Source: Cupriavidus sp. MP-37 (GTDB taxonomy: Bacteria; Pseudomonadota; Gammaproteobacteria; Burkholderiales; Burkholderiaceae). From it: a DNA stretch of 64,000 nt. The notes under the pieces were generated by a model. It saw only the letters and a list, made by a program, of their open reading frames with translations. It was not told the DNA's origin and searched no databases. How positions within the stretch are numbered: position 1 is the stretch's first letter; every line of letters starts with the position of its first letter. The DNA lies in assembly GCF_020618415.1 (NCBI RefSeq), contig NZ_CP085345.1, forward strand, positions 1,240,001-1,304,000. The letters are read 5' to 3'. A program made the translations under genes and the position numbers. This document shows, one piece after another, positions 39,401 to 46,513 of the stretch.

Positions 39401-40551
39401 TCGGCGCCGGCTCGCAGGCGCTGTTTGCCAACAGCGTGGCGCTGGGCGCGGGCTCGGTCACCACGGTGGGCGCGCGCACCGGCTATGTCGGCTACGGTGT
39501 CGGCGGCGGGCAGAACTCGGTGGGTGAAATCTCGGTCGGCACCGCCGCCGGACAGCGGCAGATCACCAACGTCGCGGCCGGCTCGGCGCCCACCGACGCG
39601 GTCAATGTCAGCCAGCTGAACCAGGTGGCGCAGAACACCGCCAGCTCGCTCGGCGGCGGGGCCTCGTACGATGCGAACACCGGCAGCTATACCGCGCCGA
39701 CGTATTCGGTCGGCGGCGGCACCTACCACAACGTCGGCGACGCACTGGCCGCGCAGAACACCATCGTGACCAACCAGGGCAGCAGCCTGGCCAACCACCT
39801 TGGCGGCGGCACCACCTACGATCCGTCCACCGGCAATCTCGGCGGCGGCTTCACGGTCAACGGCAAGACCTACGCCAACGTCGCCGACGCCATCGGCGAT
39901 ACCGCCGGACAGGTCGGCAACTCGATCCAGTACGACAACTCGGATCGCTCGCAGATCACGCTGGGCGGCAGCAACGGCACCAAGGTCACCAACGTTGCGG
40001 CCGGCAACGTCAGCCAGAACTCGACCGATGCCGTCAACGGTTCGCAGCTGCATGCCACCAACACCACGGTCAACAACCTGGTCGAAGGCAAGGTCGGCAT
40101 CGTCAAGCAGGAGAACAGCAGCGCGCCGATCACGGTGGGCGGCGACACCGGCGGCACCAGCATCAGCGTCGCCGGCACGGGTGGCGATCGCCAGATCACC
40201 GGCGTCGCCGAAGGCCGCGCGCCGACGGATGCCGTCAACGTCAGCCAGCTGAACCGGGTCAGCGAGGGCATCGACCAGAAGCTCGCCGGCATGGACAGCC
40301 GCGTGCGTGCCACCGAGAACCGCTCCAACGCGGGCATCGCCTCGGCGATGGCCATGGCCAGCCTGCCGCAGGCATACCTGCCGAGCAAGAGCATGCTCGC
40401 CATCGGCACCGCCACGTTCAATGGCGAGACCGGCTACGCGTTGGGCCTGTCGCGGGTCTCGGAGAACGGCTCGTGGGTGATGAAGGCTTCCGGCGCGGCC
40501 ACCTCGCGCGGCGATTATGGCGGCGCCGTGGGCATGGGCTATCAGTGGTAA
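33442..40551 (+). CDS. Trimeric autotransporter adhesin (YadA/Hia type)
   Basis: The 2369-residue protein has a long signal region ending LAALPQAASAQ (about residue 115), then extended YadA-like head repeats (SxAxGxxAxAxG, AIGxxAxA), neck motifs of the type TNVAAGRLSGTSTDAVNGSQLYATN at about residues 690, 1205, 1345, 1475 and 1612, more stalk and neck segments, and a C-terminal YadA anchor (GIASAMAMASLPQAYLPSKSMLAIGTATFNGETGYALGLSRVSENGSWV) forming the 12-stranded trimeric barrel. It is displayed on the cell surface for adhesion or biofilm. ATG 33442 follows TAAGGAG. Two hairpins (about 33344-33362 and 33375-33396) precede it. Confidence 0.93.
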   Translation: MQQTKKMSRAEACRTHDNTLPAVSGVSGMHASQRRRIFAALRRAHRVLGMKRDGLGLGVGLNGSVVGSMTANGVAVSRQSGATRMAGGWLASGGLAALASPLALALGLAALPQAASAQNYQAGTGAVATGGGGTAVGTNASATASGGGAPIAIGANSDANSTGAGSPIAIGTGANASGTAPAGNSFEAIAIGTAAQATGAWSTSVGNVATATGTGASAFGTAAAASGNQSTAVGNGATASAAGTIAMGYVANATQAQAIAIGYQSNATSQNALALGPSANASADSASALGRAAAASGIAATALGNLAQAQSDYSLAIGSGAVAAGQAAVALGQGAGAGSTAGNANSIALGLGTGALVSGAQNTAIGGGIAGAMRGAGSGVSGARNVAMGSGDGNVAYDGTVDAAAGSLVSGNDNVAIGTNAGIGVTANSTTSIGYNAMATGMNATALGAGATASGLNAVYLGARTMPGTGAIAQGAIGVGTDVTASQTDAIAMGRQSRASGVSAIALGSLAVADAADAVAIGNGSTATGGKAVSIGSGNFASGNGAVAIGDPNTATGDGAVAQGMDNTATGNGSVALGNTNMVGGGGQAVSTAGAAAQGAVGIGYQNTVVGQGSVAIGSTSRALGAGAVAFGDTAVANNAGDVALGSGSVSAAAVPTANTVIRGTTYTFAGVNPTSVVSVGAAGAERQIQNVAAGRISNTSTDAINGSQLYAVQQSLQSAVAGTAPHYYSVNDNGTIGANYNNDGATGRFSVAAGVGATAAGIQGTAAGYLANASGLESTAIGYASTASAVNATAIGNQVIAAASGSIAIGTNNTALPHVDAASTNGISIGFWSTVNNAPSGIALGDRAAAAGANTTAVGANAAATNTGATAFGSGATAGNVQTLAVGQNATATGPESSAFGYNAASAGSNSVALGSASSAAGNTTMAIGANASASNYATIAMGLDALSDGNSTVAIGRGAQSHNFQSVALGADSQADTGGTAVGGVSVATGVNATALGRSSAATGSGALAAGVLANASADGAVAMGSSSAASALNSIAVGSGAVANAEDAVAMGTNAVATGGKAVSIGSNNVAYGNGAVAIGDPSYASGTGAFVGGANNIANADGSASATAGNAANGAVAIGNANTAIGQGSVALGNGSRAAAAGALAFGDTATASNAGDVALGSGSVTSAAVGTPGATIGGNSYTFAGATPASTVSVGAPGAERTITNVAAGRLSGTSTDAVNGSQLYATNTQVDQNTANIATNTTNIADLDTQLTNINNGAGIKYFHANSALPDSQALGANSVAIGPNAVSNNAGDIALGSGSTTAAAVGTPGATIGGTAYTFAGATPASTVSVGAAGAERTITNVAAGRLSGTSTDAVNGSQLFATNTKVTQNTTDIANLSTTVGDINNGAGIKYFHANSTLPDSQALGTDSVAIGPNAVANNAGDIALGAGSTTAAAVGTAGATIGGNSYTFAGATPASTVSVGAPGAERTITNVAAGRLSGTSTDAVNGSQLYATNTQVDQNTANIATNTTNIANLSTTIGDINNGAGIKYFHANSALPDSQALGADSVAIGPNAVANNAGDIALGAGSVTAAAVGTGGMTLAGNAYTFAGATPSSTVSIGAVGAERTITNVAAGRLSATSTDAINGSQLYATNQAIGQVAQQAGATNERALKYDWNDANGNGQIDPGEVNYNSATLAGAGGTTISNLADGAVNATSTEAINGSQLYAVSSSITNHLGGGAVVNPDGTITGPVYNIQGGSYTTVSDAFTAVDGSITNLNTAIDNISNGGGIKYFHANSTLPDSQALGTDSIAVGPAAVANNANSIAMGNNAIAGVDGGVALGAGSVSNRALAPASGNIVAGTGLVPYNTSDVTLLGAVAVGNAATNSLRQITNVADGIEAHDAVTIRQLQGAIGSVSATGTRYFHANSTAVDSLAAGQESIAVGPTTVVNGDNGIGIGNGALVEMTAPGGTAIGQNALVSQADGVALGTNAQAQGIQSLAFGAGSQALFANSVALGAGSVTTVGARTGYVGYGVGGGQNSVGEISVGTAAGQRQITNVAAGSAPTDAVNVSQLNQVAQNTASSLGGGASYDANTGSYTAPTYSVGGGTYHNVGDALAAQNTIVTNQGSSLANHLGGGTTYDPSTGNLGGGFTVNGKTYANVADAIGDTAGQVGNSIQYDNSDRSQITLGGSNGTKVTNVAAGNVSQNSTDAVNGSQLHATNTTVNNLVEGKVGIVKQENSSAPITVGGDTGGTSISVAGTGGDRQITGVAEGRAPTDAVNVSQLNRVSEGIDQKLAGMDSRVRATENRSNAGIASAMAMASLPQAYLPSKSMLAIGTATFNGETGYALGLSRVSENGSWVMKASGAATSRGDYGGAVGMGYQW
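36960..38350 (+). repeat. Tandem stalk/neck repeats within the adhesin gene
   Basis: A unit of about 390-417 bases encoding ...IKYFHANSxLPDSQALGxxSVAIGPNAVxNNAGDIALG...YTFAGATPASTVSVG...ERTITNVAAGRLSGTSTDAVNGSQL is present about four times in tandem, with neck segments beginning near 37051, 37468, 37858 and 38273. Neighbouring units are almost identical at the DNA level, which allows copy-number change by recombination or slippage. Related but more divergent FHANS units continue at about 38770 and 39160. Confidence 0.8.
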
Positions 40552-40639
40552 GCCGCGCGGATCCGTCCGTGCAGCAGGCGGCGCCGGCACGACCGCGGCG
40601 CCCGTCTGCCCGCTTCAGAACATCAAGGAACTCGACACC

Positions 40640-41071
40640 ATGTATGCATCGATCAAACATCACGCGGCGCCATGCGCTGCCCTGCTGCTGGCGCTGGCAT
40701 TGTCCGGCTGCGGCAATCTCAGCAAGATCGACGACCGCGGCGCCAGCGCGGCGCCGGTCTGGCCGGAGATGACCGACACCACCATGACGCTGCGCGAAGG
40801 GATCTATCCCGATCCCGCCAAACTGGCGCTGGTCAAGCCCGGCATGACCAAGGACCAGCTGTACCACCTGCTGGGCCGGCCGCATTTCCTGGAAGGCTTC
40901 TTCTTCGTGCGGGAATGGGACTATCTGTTCCGCCTGCAGACGCCTGCCGGCGACAAGGCGTGCCAATACAAGATCCTGTTCGACAAGGACGTGCTGGCGC
41001 AGCAGTTCCTGTGGCGCGAGCAGGACTGCGAGGAAGCGGCCAGGGCTGTGACCGGGAAGGGAAAAGCCTGA
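40640..41071 (+). CDS. BamE/SmpA-OmlA-like outer-membrane lipoprotein
   Basis: The 143-residue protein has a lipoprotein signal (CAALLLALALSGC) and a SmpA/OmlA-type domain: LREGIYPDPAKLALVKPGMTKDQLYHLLGRPHFLEGFFFVREWDYLFRL. The KPGMTKDQLYHLLGRPH motif is the hallmark of the BamE-like fold used in outer-membrane protein assembly. Directly downstream of the trimeric autotransporter, it may help that adhesin insert or stay stable, as accessory lipoproteins do in other trimeric autotransporter operons. ATG 40640 follows AAGGAACTC. Confidence 0.83.
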   Translation: MYASIKHHAAPCAALLLALALSGCGNLSKIDDRGASAAPVWPEMTDTTMTLREGIYPDPAKLALVKPGMTKDQLYHLLGRPHFLEGFFFVREWDYLFRLQTPAGDKACQYKILFDKDVLAQQFLWREQDCEEAARAVTGKGKA

Positions 41072-41085
41072 TGTAGTTGTGCTTG

Positions 41086-41124
41086 CCGCGAAGGCCGGAA
41101 GGTGGCGTGCTCCGGCCTTCGCGG
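41086..41124 (+). terminator. Strong hairpin terminator after the adhesin operon
   Basis: A perfect 14-base stem, CCGCGAAGGCCGGA (41086-41099) against its complement (41111-41124), with an 11-base loop, follows the lipoprotein gene by 14 bases. There is no T tract, so it may act as a bidirectional or 3'-end-stabilising hairpin. Confidence 0.6.
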
Positions 41125-41284
41125 TGCCCCGGACCGGGTCCTCCCCTGCTCCCGCGATGGCCTGCGTGACCGCATGCCGGGGCTGATGTCGGGGACCACG
41201 CCCCGGGGGTGCCCTGAATGCGAAAATGGCCGTTCCATGTCATTCGCGGGTATCGCGTCCGCGCACGCAGAAGGGATCACGGCA

Positions 41285-41392
41285 ATGCAACTCGACGCGT
41301 ATGACCGCAAGCTGTTGCGGCTTCGCAATTGGATTGCCCGCCCAGGTGAATTTGCAGGTCGCACCGGCTCTCGGCTATCACCTGCCGAGTGA
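41285..41392 (+). pseudogene. Truncated Lrp/AsnC-family regulator gene (5' end only)
   Basis: An ATG at 41285 opens MQLDAYDRKLLRLR, the usual first residues of Lrp/AsnC regulators (LDxxDRKLLRLLQ), but the similarity stops after about 13 codons and the frame ends at a TGA at 41390-41392. The helix-turn-helix and the ligand-binding domain are missing. The break coincides with the change from GC-rich core-type DNA to the lower-GC island, so it probably marks the left junction of the island, or a decayed copy. Confidence 0.5.
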
Positions 41393-41399
41393 CGGACCA

Positions 41400-41780
41400 T
41401 CATCCTCGATCTGAAGGACACCGAGATCGATGCAAAAATAGCTGGCCTACATAGACGTCGACGGATGATCCCAAAAGGTCGGCCGCGGAGCTGAGGTGCT
41501 TCTCCAGATCACTCACGAAATCGGAGGTCATGACGTCCTCCTTGTCGGCCTTCCGGATCGCAGCTTGTCCGCTCACTGATGCGTGCGCCAGCGCCCAATA
41601 GAAGCCGGCTGGATTGATACCCCTTTTGAATCCGCTTGGCTGGCCAACTTCCACTCGTTGCCCAATTCTCGCCACATCAAGAGGGTATTTCGTGCTTCGC
41701 CGACATTGCAGAACTCGTTCTAGCGTTGCACAACTCTGTTCCGACACGACACCCTGCGTATGTGCAACATAGTGAGTCAC
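41400..41780 (-). CDS. Hypothetical protein (uncertain)
   Basis: A 126-codon frame starts at 41780 (MTHYVAHTQGVVSEQS) and ends with a stop at 41400-41402. The C-terminal half (MTSDFVSDLEKHLSSAADLLGSSVDVYVGQLFLHRSRC) looks like an ordinary soluble protein, but I recognise no family and see no good ribosome-binding site. The rest of the 41072-42356 gap (truncated lrp aside) shows no other convincing gene. It may be a genuine island gene or non-coding. Confidence 0.3.
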   Translation of the reverse strand: MTHYVAHTQGVVSEQSCATLERVLQCRRSTKYPLDVARIGQRVEVGQPSGFKRGINPAGFYWALAHASVSGQAAIRKADKEDVMTSDFVSDLEKHLSSAADLLGSSVDVYVGQLFLHRSRCPSDRG

Positions 41781-42356
41781 GGATTGAGTGTCAAATCCGC
41801 CCTCCCGCTACTATGGGTCGTTGTGTGACAGTCCCATGCAGTATTTATCCCTCCATGAGCATACGGTGGTCAGCCTAGATGGCTCATTACGACTTTTCTG
41901 ATCGTCGACATTGAAGTGTGTCAAACGGTCATCGCTATGGTCTGTGTGGGCAACAACAATCGCTGGCTCATCTGTTAGGCACCCCGGGACGATAGCGTCG
42001 ACAGCGTTGGCCCGCGATAGGCCAACGTTGGCAAACTGGCGCTTACCCGTCGGCACTGGCTTTTACACCAGAAAGGCCAGCTAGGACGGGCAGAGATCAG
42101 TCACACCCGAGGCCGTGCTCTACACGCCCGGTGTCATGCAGTCCGGCGTCGGTTCCTTACCAATGATTCTGCAAGCCCGAACTACCCATTCTCTTGGACA
42201 TAGTCTTACGACACGAATGTACCCCTAAACTGCGAAGGCCGCACCTGTCAAGGTAACGGTGCAGATCGGGATGGGCAAGGCCTTCGCGAGTAAATACGTA
42301 CCAAAGAGCAAAGTGAATCTAGGAATATCCCCGCCGGCAGATACGACGCGCAAGGA

Positions 42357-45008
42357 TTAGATGCTTTCAAAGCTTGGGACGCCTTCTTCGGGAAGTTCCA
42401 ATATCAGACCACGTTCGCGCAACTCTGCCGTCACCAGCGGGGAGAGTTGAGACAAAAGTGGCTCTGGTTGCTTCGCGAACCACTCGCGTACCTGCTCGGG
42501 TGTCAAGGATGAGTCCGTGATGAGCGATGCAAGCGCAGCTGCCGTGATACGCGATAGGCCAAACTCAACCAACGACCGTCCTGTGTTAGTGGACACGCCC
42601 AACTCGAGCGCCAGCGAGAAGTCGTAGACTTGATTCGCTAGGTCTTCCATACCTTCCTGCTTCAAAGCGAATTTCAACAGGTCGACATAAGCCTTTGCCC
42701 ACTGAACGAGCGTGAACCGTATTGTCTTCTCGATAAGGGCAAACATATCCCGAATGGCGCCATCAATCACTGCCTGGGAAGGCGCTTTCCTTCCCGATTT
42801 CTGTGCCATGCCGTGCTTGTACTTTACCGCCTCTGCTACGAGCCTCGTCAAGGGCTCGCCGCGCATCCATTTCAGCGCTGTCGCGGTTACGTGGTTGACG
42901 AAACCTCGAGTCCTCTTCGCCTCCTCGCCAGTAAGGTTTAGGCCGCCCAGGTGTTTGTAGAGGCGACGAAATATGCTGTTGTACACCTTGTAAGCGTCAC
43001 CAGAAGGGTTTACGGGCATCAGCTTGGAAAACTCACGTTTTCGAATGCCATCCACGAGCCTCTTGTGTAGGCTTGCGAGCGCGACAGGGTCCAGCATCCA
43101 ACTCGTCGTCAAAACAGCTTCAGGTAACTCGAGACTCTTCAGTGCACTGCTCGCCAGCAAGCTAAGATTGGATTTCTGTTCGGCGGAAAGACCCATGCTC
43201 GAACGGTTCAGGAGGGTATCCAGGGTACCTTGCGAAGAGCGGAAAAGAATCAGACCGGCTGCTGCAGTTACCTTCCCTGCATCGGTGTGCCCGCGTTCGC
43301 TCAACGGAGCCTTCAGCGTTGCGGCTCCCAGCAATCTGGCCACTGCATCGAAGTCACCTTCCACCGTTTCTTTGAAGGCAGCCTTCATCGCAAAAGGCTT
43401 ACGCTCGGTGAGCGGCTGCGTCTCCCAATTCTCGTAGTTGACCAGGAACACGTTACCGACCACCTCCTCCCCGAGACGGCCCGCACGTCCTGCAAAATTC
43501 CAGAGGTCGGCTTCATCAAGAGGCTCTCCTCGTCCGCGAGTTGGCGTATCAATGAAGACATTCCGTGCAGGCAGATTGACACCTTGAAACAAGGTGGTGG
43601 TACAACAAAGGTAGTCTAATTCACCGCCTCTGAAAGCAGCTTCAATCCCCTCACGTAGCAGGCTTGGCATATTTCCGTAGTGAAATGCCACGCCTTGGCG
43701 AACGTATTTCGCCAGCGAATACTGCTTGTGAATATGCTGCTCAATAAACTTCGCGAGGTCATTCAAGACTTTCGAACCAACGTGCGGACGATTGAGTGCA
43801 AGAAGCTCCGTCAAATCTTCAGCATTCTTCGGACCGGTCGCATACACAAGGGACCGTCCAGAGGCCCCGAGTTCTTGTGCAACTGCCGCCAGTTTCGTGT
43901 CTTCGCTGAGCGCGAATCCTCGTTTGAACTGATATGACCCGATGGGCTCTAACCTTCTGGGTGTCACGAGGTCTAGCTTTACGAGATGCTCGTTGAAGTC
44001 CGAGAACCCTACGCTAATTCGATTCTGCACGACAGGAGAGAGGGTCGTCTCCTTTACCTCGACTGCGGGCAACCCAATAGTCTCCCCAATAAGACCCAGC
44101 CCGCTGGCGCCCGGAGCGAGAAACAGGAAGGTCGCCTGCGGATTCAACTCCCAAAGCTTCTCAAGAGTGTCTTGAAGAATCATCCCTCGACTATCGTCTC
44201 CGAGGGATTGCGCCTCGTCCGAAATCACAAGGTCGACCGCCCCGCGCATAATCGCAGTTGAGAGGAGGAATTGTGCTCGCTCCTGGGTCAACACGTAAAT
44301 TTGCTTCGGTCGACTTTCGGGGTCTGGTACCGGAATAGTCGTGACCCTGATGTCCGCATCTATCCTCGATAGTCGCTTTTCCAGTTTCCCGTGAATCTCT
44401 GCGAGAAGCGCTCGCGTCGGAGCTACATAAATGGCAGTAAAGCGCCTAGCGGCAAGGGCCCGCTCGCACAAGTGCTCGAGAACGACAAAGGACTTGCCCG
44501 ACGACGTGGGTGCCGACACCGCGGTGGCTTTTGCACCATCCAGACTTTTCCACAGCTCCAGTTGGTAGGCGGTTAGCGCTGTGTGCTTTCCCGCCATATC
44601 GACGGAGTTTATTTCCTTGAGCAACCCCTTCCGCATGTGGGTTTCAAAGCTGAGTTCTACAGGATGAAGTACCTCGAGTCTGGCGAGACCGGGGAAATTT
44701 CCGAGGTCCGACAGAATGCGGATGGATGCTTGTCGTACCGCAGGTTCAGAAGATGCAATGGAAGCGAACACAGCGATTTGCTGCGCCAGCTCCTTGCTCT
44801 CCTCATCTCTGGCGGAAGCGAAGACGCTGGCAGAATTTAGCAGTCTCGTGAGAGCTTCCGAGCCCAGCGTTGGGCCAGATATAGTTACTTCGCGAGTTTC
44901 ATCAAGCAACGTGGAGCGGATGCCGACGGCTCGCAACTCGGCAAGGTCGCTCCAGAATGCCTGTTCACGGCGGATATCTTGCGCGACTTCAGTGGCGAAG
45001 GTGCTCAT
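42357..45008 (-). CDS. hamB: Hachiman defence helicase HamB (SF2, Ski2-like)
   Basis: The 883-residue protein is a superfamily 2 helicase: AVSAPTSSGKSFVVLEH (motif I), YVAPTRALLAEI (Ia), VDLVISDEAQSLGDD (motif II, DEAQ), FLFLAPGAS (III), CCTTTLFQGVNLPARNVFIDTP and NFAGRAGRLGEEV (motif VI), followed by a long helical C-terminal region. Together with the DUF1837 protein just upstream it matches the two-gene Hachiman (AbpAB-like) anti-phage system, in which the helicase senses or processes invader DNA and licenses the nuclease. Its ATG overlaps the hamA stop, so they are coupled. The base composition is lower in GC than the surrounding core genes, consistent with transfer. Confidence 0.88.
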   Translation of the reverse strand: MSTFATEVAQDIRREQAFWSDLAELRAVGIRSTLLDETREVTISGPTLGSEALTRLLNSASVFASARDEESKELAQQIAVFASIASSEPAVRQASIRILSDLGNFPGLARLEVLHPVELSFETHMRKGLLKEINSVDMAGKHTALTAYQLELWKSLDGAKATAVSAPTSSGKSFVVLEHLCERALAARRFTAIYVAPTRALLAEIHGKLEKRLSRIDADIRVTTIPVPDPESRPKQIYVLTQERAQFLLSTAIMRGAVDLVISDEAQSLGDDSRGMILQDTLEKLWELNPQATFLFLAPGASGLGLIGETIGLPAVEVKETTLSPVVQNRISVGFSDFNEHLVKLDLVTPRRLEPIGSYQFKRGFALSEDTKLAAVAQELGASGRSLVYATGPKNAEDLTELLALNRPHVGSKVLNDLAKFIEQHIHKQYSLAKYVRQGVAFHYGNMPSLLREGIEAAFRGGELDYLCCTTTLFQGVNLPARNVFIDTPTRGRGEPLDEADLWNFAGRAGRLGEEVVGNVFLVNYENWETQPLTERKPFAMKAAFKETVEGDFDAVARLLGAATLKAPLSERGHTDAGKVTAAAGLILFRSSQGTLDTLLNRSSMGLSAEQKSNLSLLASSALKSLELPEAVLTTSWMLDPVALASLHKRLVDGIRKREFSKLMPVNPSGDAYKVYNSIFRRLYKHLGGLNLTGEEAKRTRGFVNHVTATALKWMRGEPLTRLVAEAVKYKHGMAQKSGRKAPSQAVIDGAIRDMFALIEKTIRFTLVQWAKAYVDLLKFALKQEGMEDLANQVYDFSLALELGVSTNTGRSLVEFGLSRITAAALASLITDSSLTPEQVREWFAKQPEPLLSQLSPLVTAELRERGLILELPEEGVPSFESI

Positions 45009-45970
45009 CGATTCATCTCCGCAAAGACACGCTTAAGTTCGTTGACGTCTGGAATGGCGAGTAAGAACACAATACAGCCGCCGAGGTCGATGCTCTTGTC
45101 GAGAGCCTGTCGAGACAAGTTCTTTCCAAACACACCGTGCTTTGCCGAGTATAGGACCTCAAAATGGTCTTCATGCATGGTAATCGGCTTGCTTCGGTCT
45201 CGAGGGAGCTTGTTCTTGTAGGCGTCCTCGTTGAATACCAGACTGCCAACATGAATGTCGCGCCGCAGAAGGTGGCTACCGTTCCCAGCATATGAATTGA
45301 AGAACGATTTCGCAGCGTCCCGTTGCGCCCCTTGCAGTGCGTCAAGATTAGACAAGTCACCAACGAGACGAAGCTCGTTCAGTCTACGGCCGTAGTCCGC
45401 TTGGTATTCCGCGACCGATTTGAGCATGTCGCGCGTTGCATCAGTTGCGTCAGGGATGACTTTCGATTCCAGGAGATAGAAAGTCACCGTCCCATCGTCA
45501 TTGGCCCGCGCATGGAGCCCATCGACCCCATGCACCGGCATCTCGGAGGAAGTCTTCAGTGCCATCTTCGCGCCAATCTGCGCCGCACCAAGGAATCGCA
45601 CTGCCACTACATAGGAAATCAGTTCTCCGATTTCGCCATACCTCGCCTTGTTGGCCTCACTATACTTAACGAGCAGACGAACCGCTTCGCGGCGCAGTCG
45701 CATGGCCGCTGCCGTGTCGCCTCCTGTCCTTGACTGGGAACCATCGGCATTGGCATCCTGTCGCTTGGAAAGGGGGACCACGTAGTTAACAAGCTGGTCG
45801 GTCAACAACTCAGCGAACTGATTGACTTGTGGCTCGTTCTCTCTCATCCGCAAGAACAGAAGGCGCGGAGAGTCTAGTGGCGGATTCGCCACGACTTCTT
45901 TGAGCACGTTATCGACCCCATCGATGGGGTCTAACAAGCCTTCAAAATGGTTGTCGCTCGACGCCGTCAA
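45005..45970 (-). CDS. hamA: Hachiman defence nuclease HamA (DUF1837)
   Basis: The 321-residue protein matches DUF1837/HamA: GEIGELISYVVAVRFLGAAQIGAKMALKTSSEMPVHGVDGLHARAN, then VTFYLLESKVIPDA. The residues fit a PD-(D/E)xK-type nuclease, with candidates Glu116, Asp150 and the ESK at 168-170. In Hachiman systems HamA is a DNA nuclease that is held inactive by HamB until infection. The TTG start at 45970 is the only start after the upstream stop and has GGAGG about 14 bases before it. Two palindromic boxes (46031-46041 and 46070-46084) lie in its presumed promoter. Confidence 0.88.
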   Translation of the reverse strand: MTASSDNHFEGLLDPIDGVDNVLKEVVANPPLDSPRLLFLRMRENEPQVNQFAELLTDQLVNYVVPLSKRQDANADGSQSRTGGDTAAAMRLRREAVRLLVKYSEANKARYGEIGELISYVVAVRFLGAAQIGAKMALKTSSEMPVHGVDGLHARANDDGTVTFYLLESKVIPDATDATRDMLKSVAEYQADYGRRLNELRLVGDLSNLDALQGAQRDAAKSFFNSYAGNGSHLLRRDIHVGSLVFNEDAYKNKLPRDRSKPITMHEDHFEVLYSAKHGVFGKNLSRQALDKSIDLGGCIVFLLAIPDVNELKRVFAEMNR

Positions 45971-46030
45971 GAAATCTGCCTCCGCCTCGGGGATAACGCT
46001 GCCCGCACGCCATCCCCCTCACATGCCTTC

Positions 46031-46084
46031 TCTCTGTGAGATCATTTCGTCGGCGCGCATTTAATTATTTGTCTCAGTGAGACA
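46031..46084. promoter_or_regulatory. Two CTCAC(T/A)GAG palindromic boxes upstream of hamA
   Basis: TCTCTGTGAGA (46031-46041) and TGTCTCAGTGAGACA (46070-46084) are copies of the same dyad, with centres about 41 bases apart (four helix turns). They bracket an AT-rich TTTAATTATT that could serve as the -10 region of a minus-strand promoter for hamAB. They look like an operator pair for a repressor, which is not encoded next to the system. Confidence 0.4.
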
Positions 46085-46144
46085 GCCTTTCTTGTGGGGC
46101 AGCACACGGAGTTTTTAAGAAGCCGCGCGATGCTCGCTTCAAGC

Positions 46145-46483
46145 CTAGGCTCCGATTCTCAGGCATTGTGACATTTTCGGCAACGTTCTAAGGCGCAGCA
46201 CCCTACCAAAGTGGGAGCACCAGGCACGGGAATGCATGGGATAAACCCGACTCGCGGTTATGAGTCGGGTGAAACTATCTGGACTAGCGGCGAGCTCGCT
46301 CTTCTGCACGCATCTGCTCCCGGATGCGCGTTGCTCTCCCTTTTCGTTCTCACGGAACTCAACCGCCCGTGCAGCCCAAATCATCTTATCTATGCGCGCT
46401 GCCACGTACTCGGGCAGCACTCGTGCGGTCCTAAACGCTGAACCGTTGTGGTCAACCCTGCAGGGCTGTACATGACTCCGCAC
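46145..46483 (-). CDS. Uncertain ORF or gene remnant between hamA and the Tn7-like module
   Basis: A 112-codon frame contains a protein-like middle section (VLPEYVAARIDKMIWAARAVEFRENEKGEQR) but has poor ends, no ribosome-binding site and no family I recognise. A hairpin inside it (46245-46270) has a 9-base perfect stem and could be the terminator of the tnsB-like operon, which ends at 46514. I think the frame is more likely a relic than a gene. Confidence 0.2.
   Translation of the reverse strand: MRSHVQPCRVDHNGSAFRTARVLPEYVAARIDKMIWAARAVEFRENEKGEQRASGSRCVQKSELAASPDSFTRLITASRVYPMHSRAWCSHFGRVLRLRTLPKMSQCLRIGA
46241..46270 (-). terminator. Hairpin downstream of the Tn7-like operon
   Basis: ACCCGACTC (46245-46253) and GAGTCGGGT (46262-46270) form a perfect 9-base stem with an 8-base loop. 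On the minus strand the stem is followed by TTTAT, giving a weak U-tract. It lies about 245 bases after the tnsB-like stop and is the best terminator candidate for that operon. Confidence 0.4.
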
Positions 46484-46513
46484 CCTGTAGAACCGTATTT
46501 CGGCAGAAAATCG

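Noticed and set aside
34159..40590. Long antisense reading frames (minus strand) opposite the adhesin gene
   Set aside because: They mirror the repeated third-codon-position pattern of the trimeric autotransporter gene, and the plus-strand frame has clear family motifs.
41811..42056. Minus-strand frame (MPTGKRQFANVGLSRANAVDAIVP...)
   Set aside because: Short, with no ribosome-binding site or family, in a region of mixed base composition; nothing beyond length supports it.
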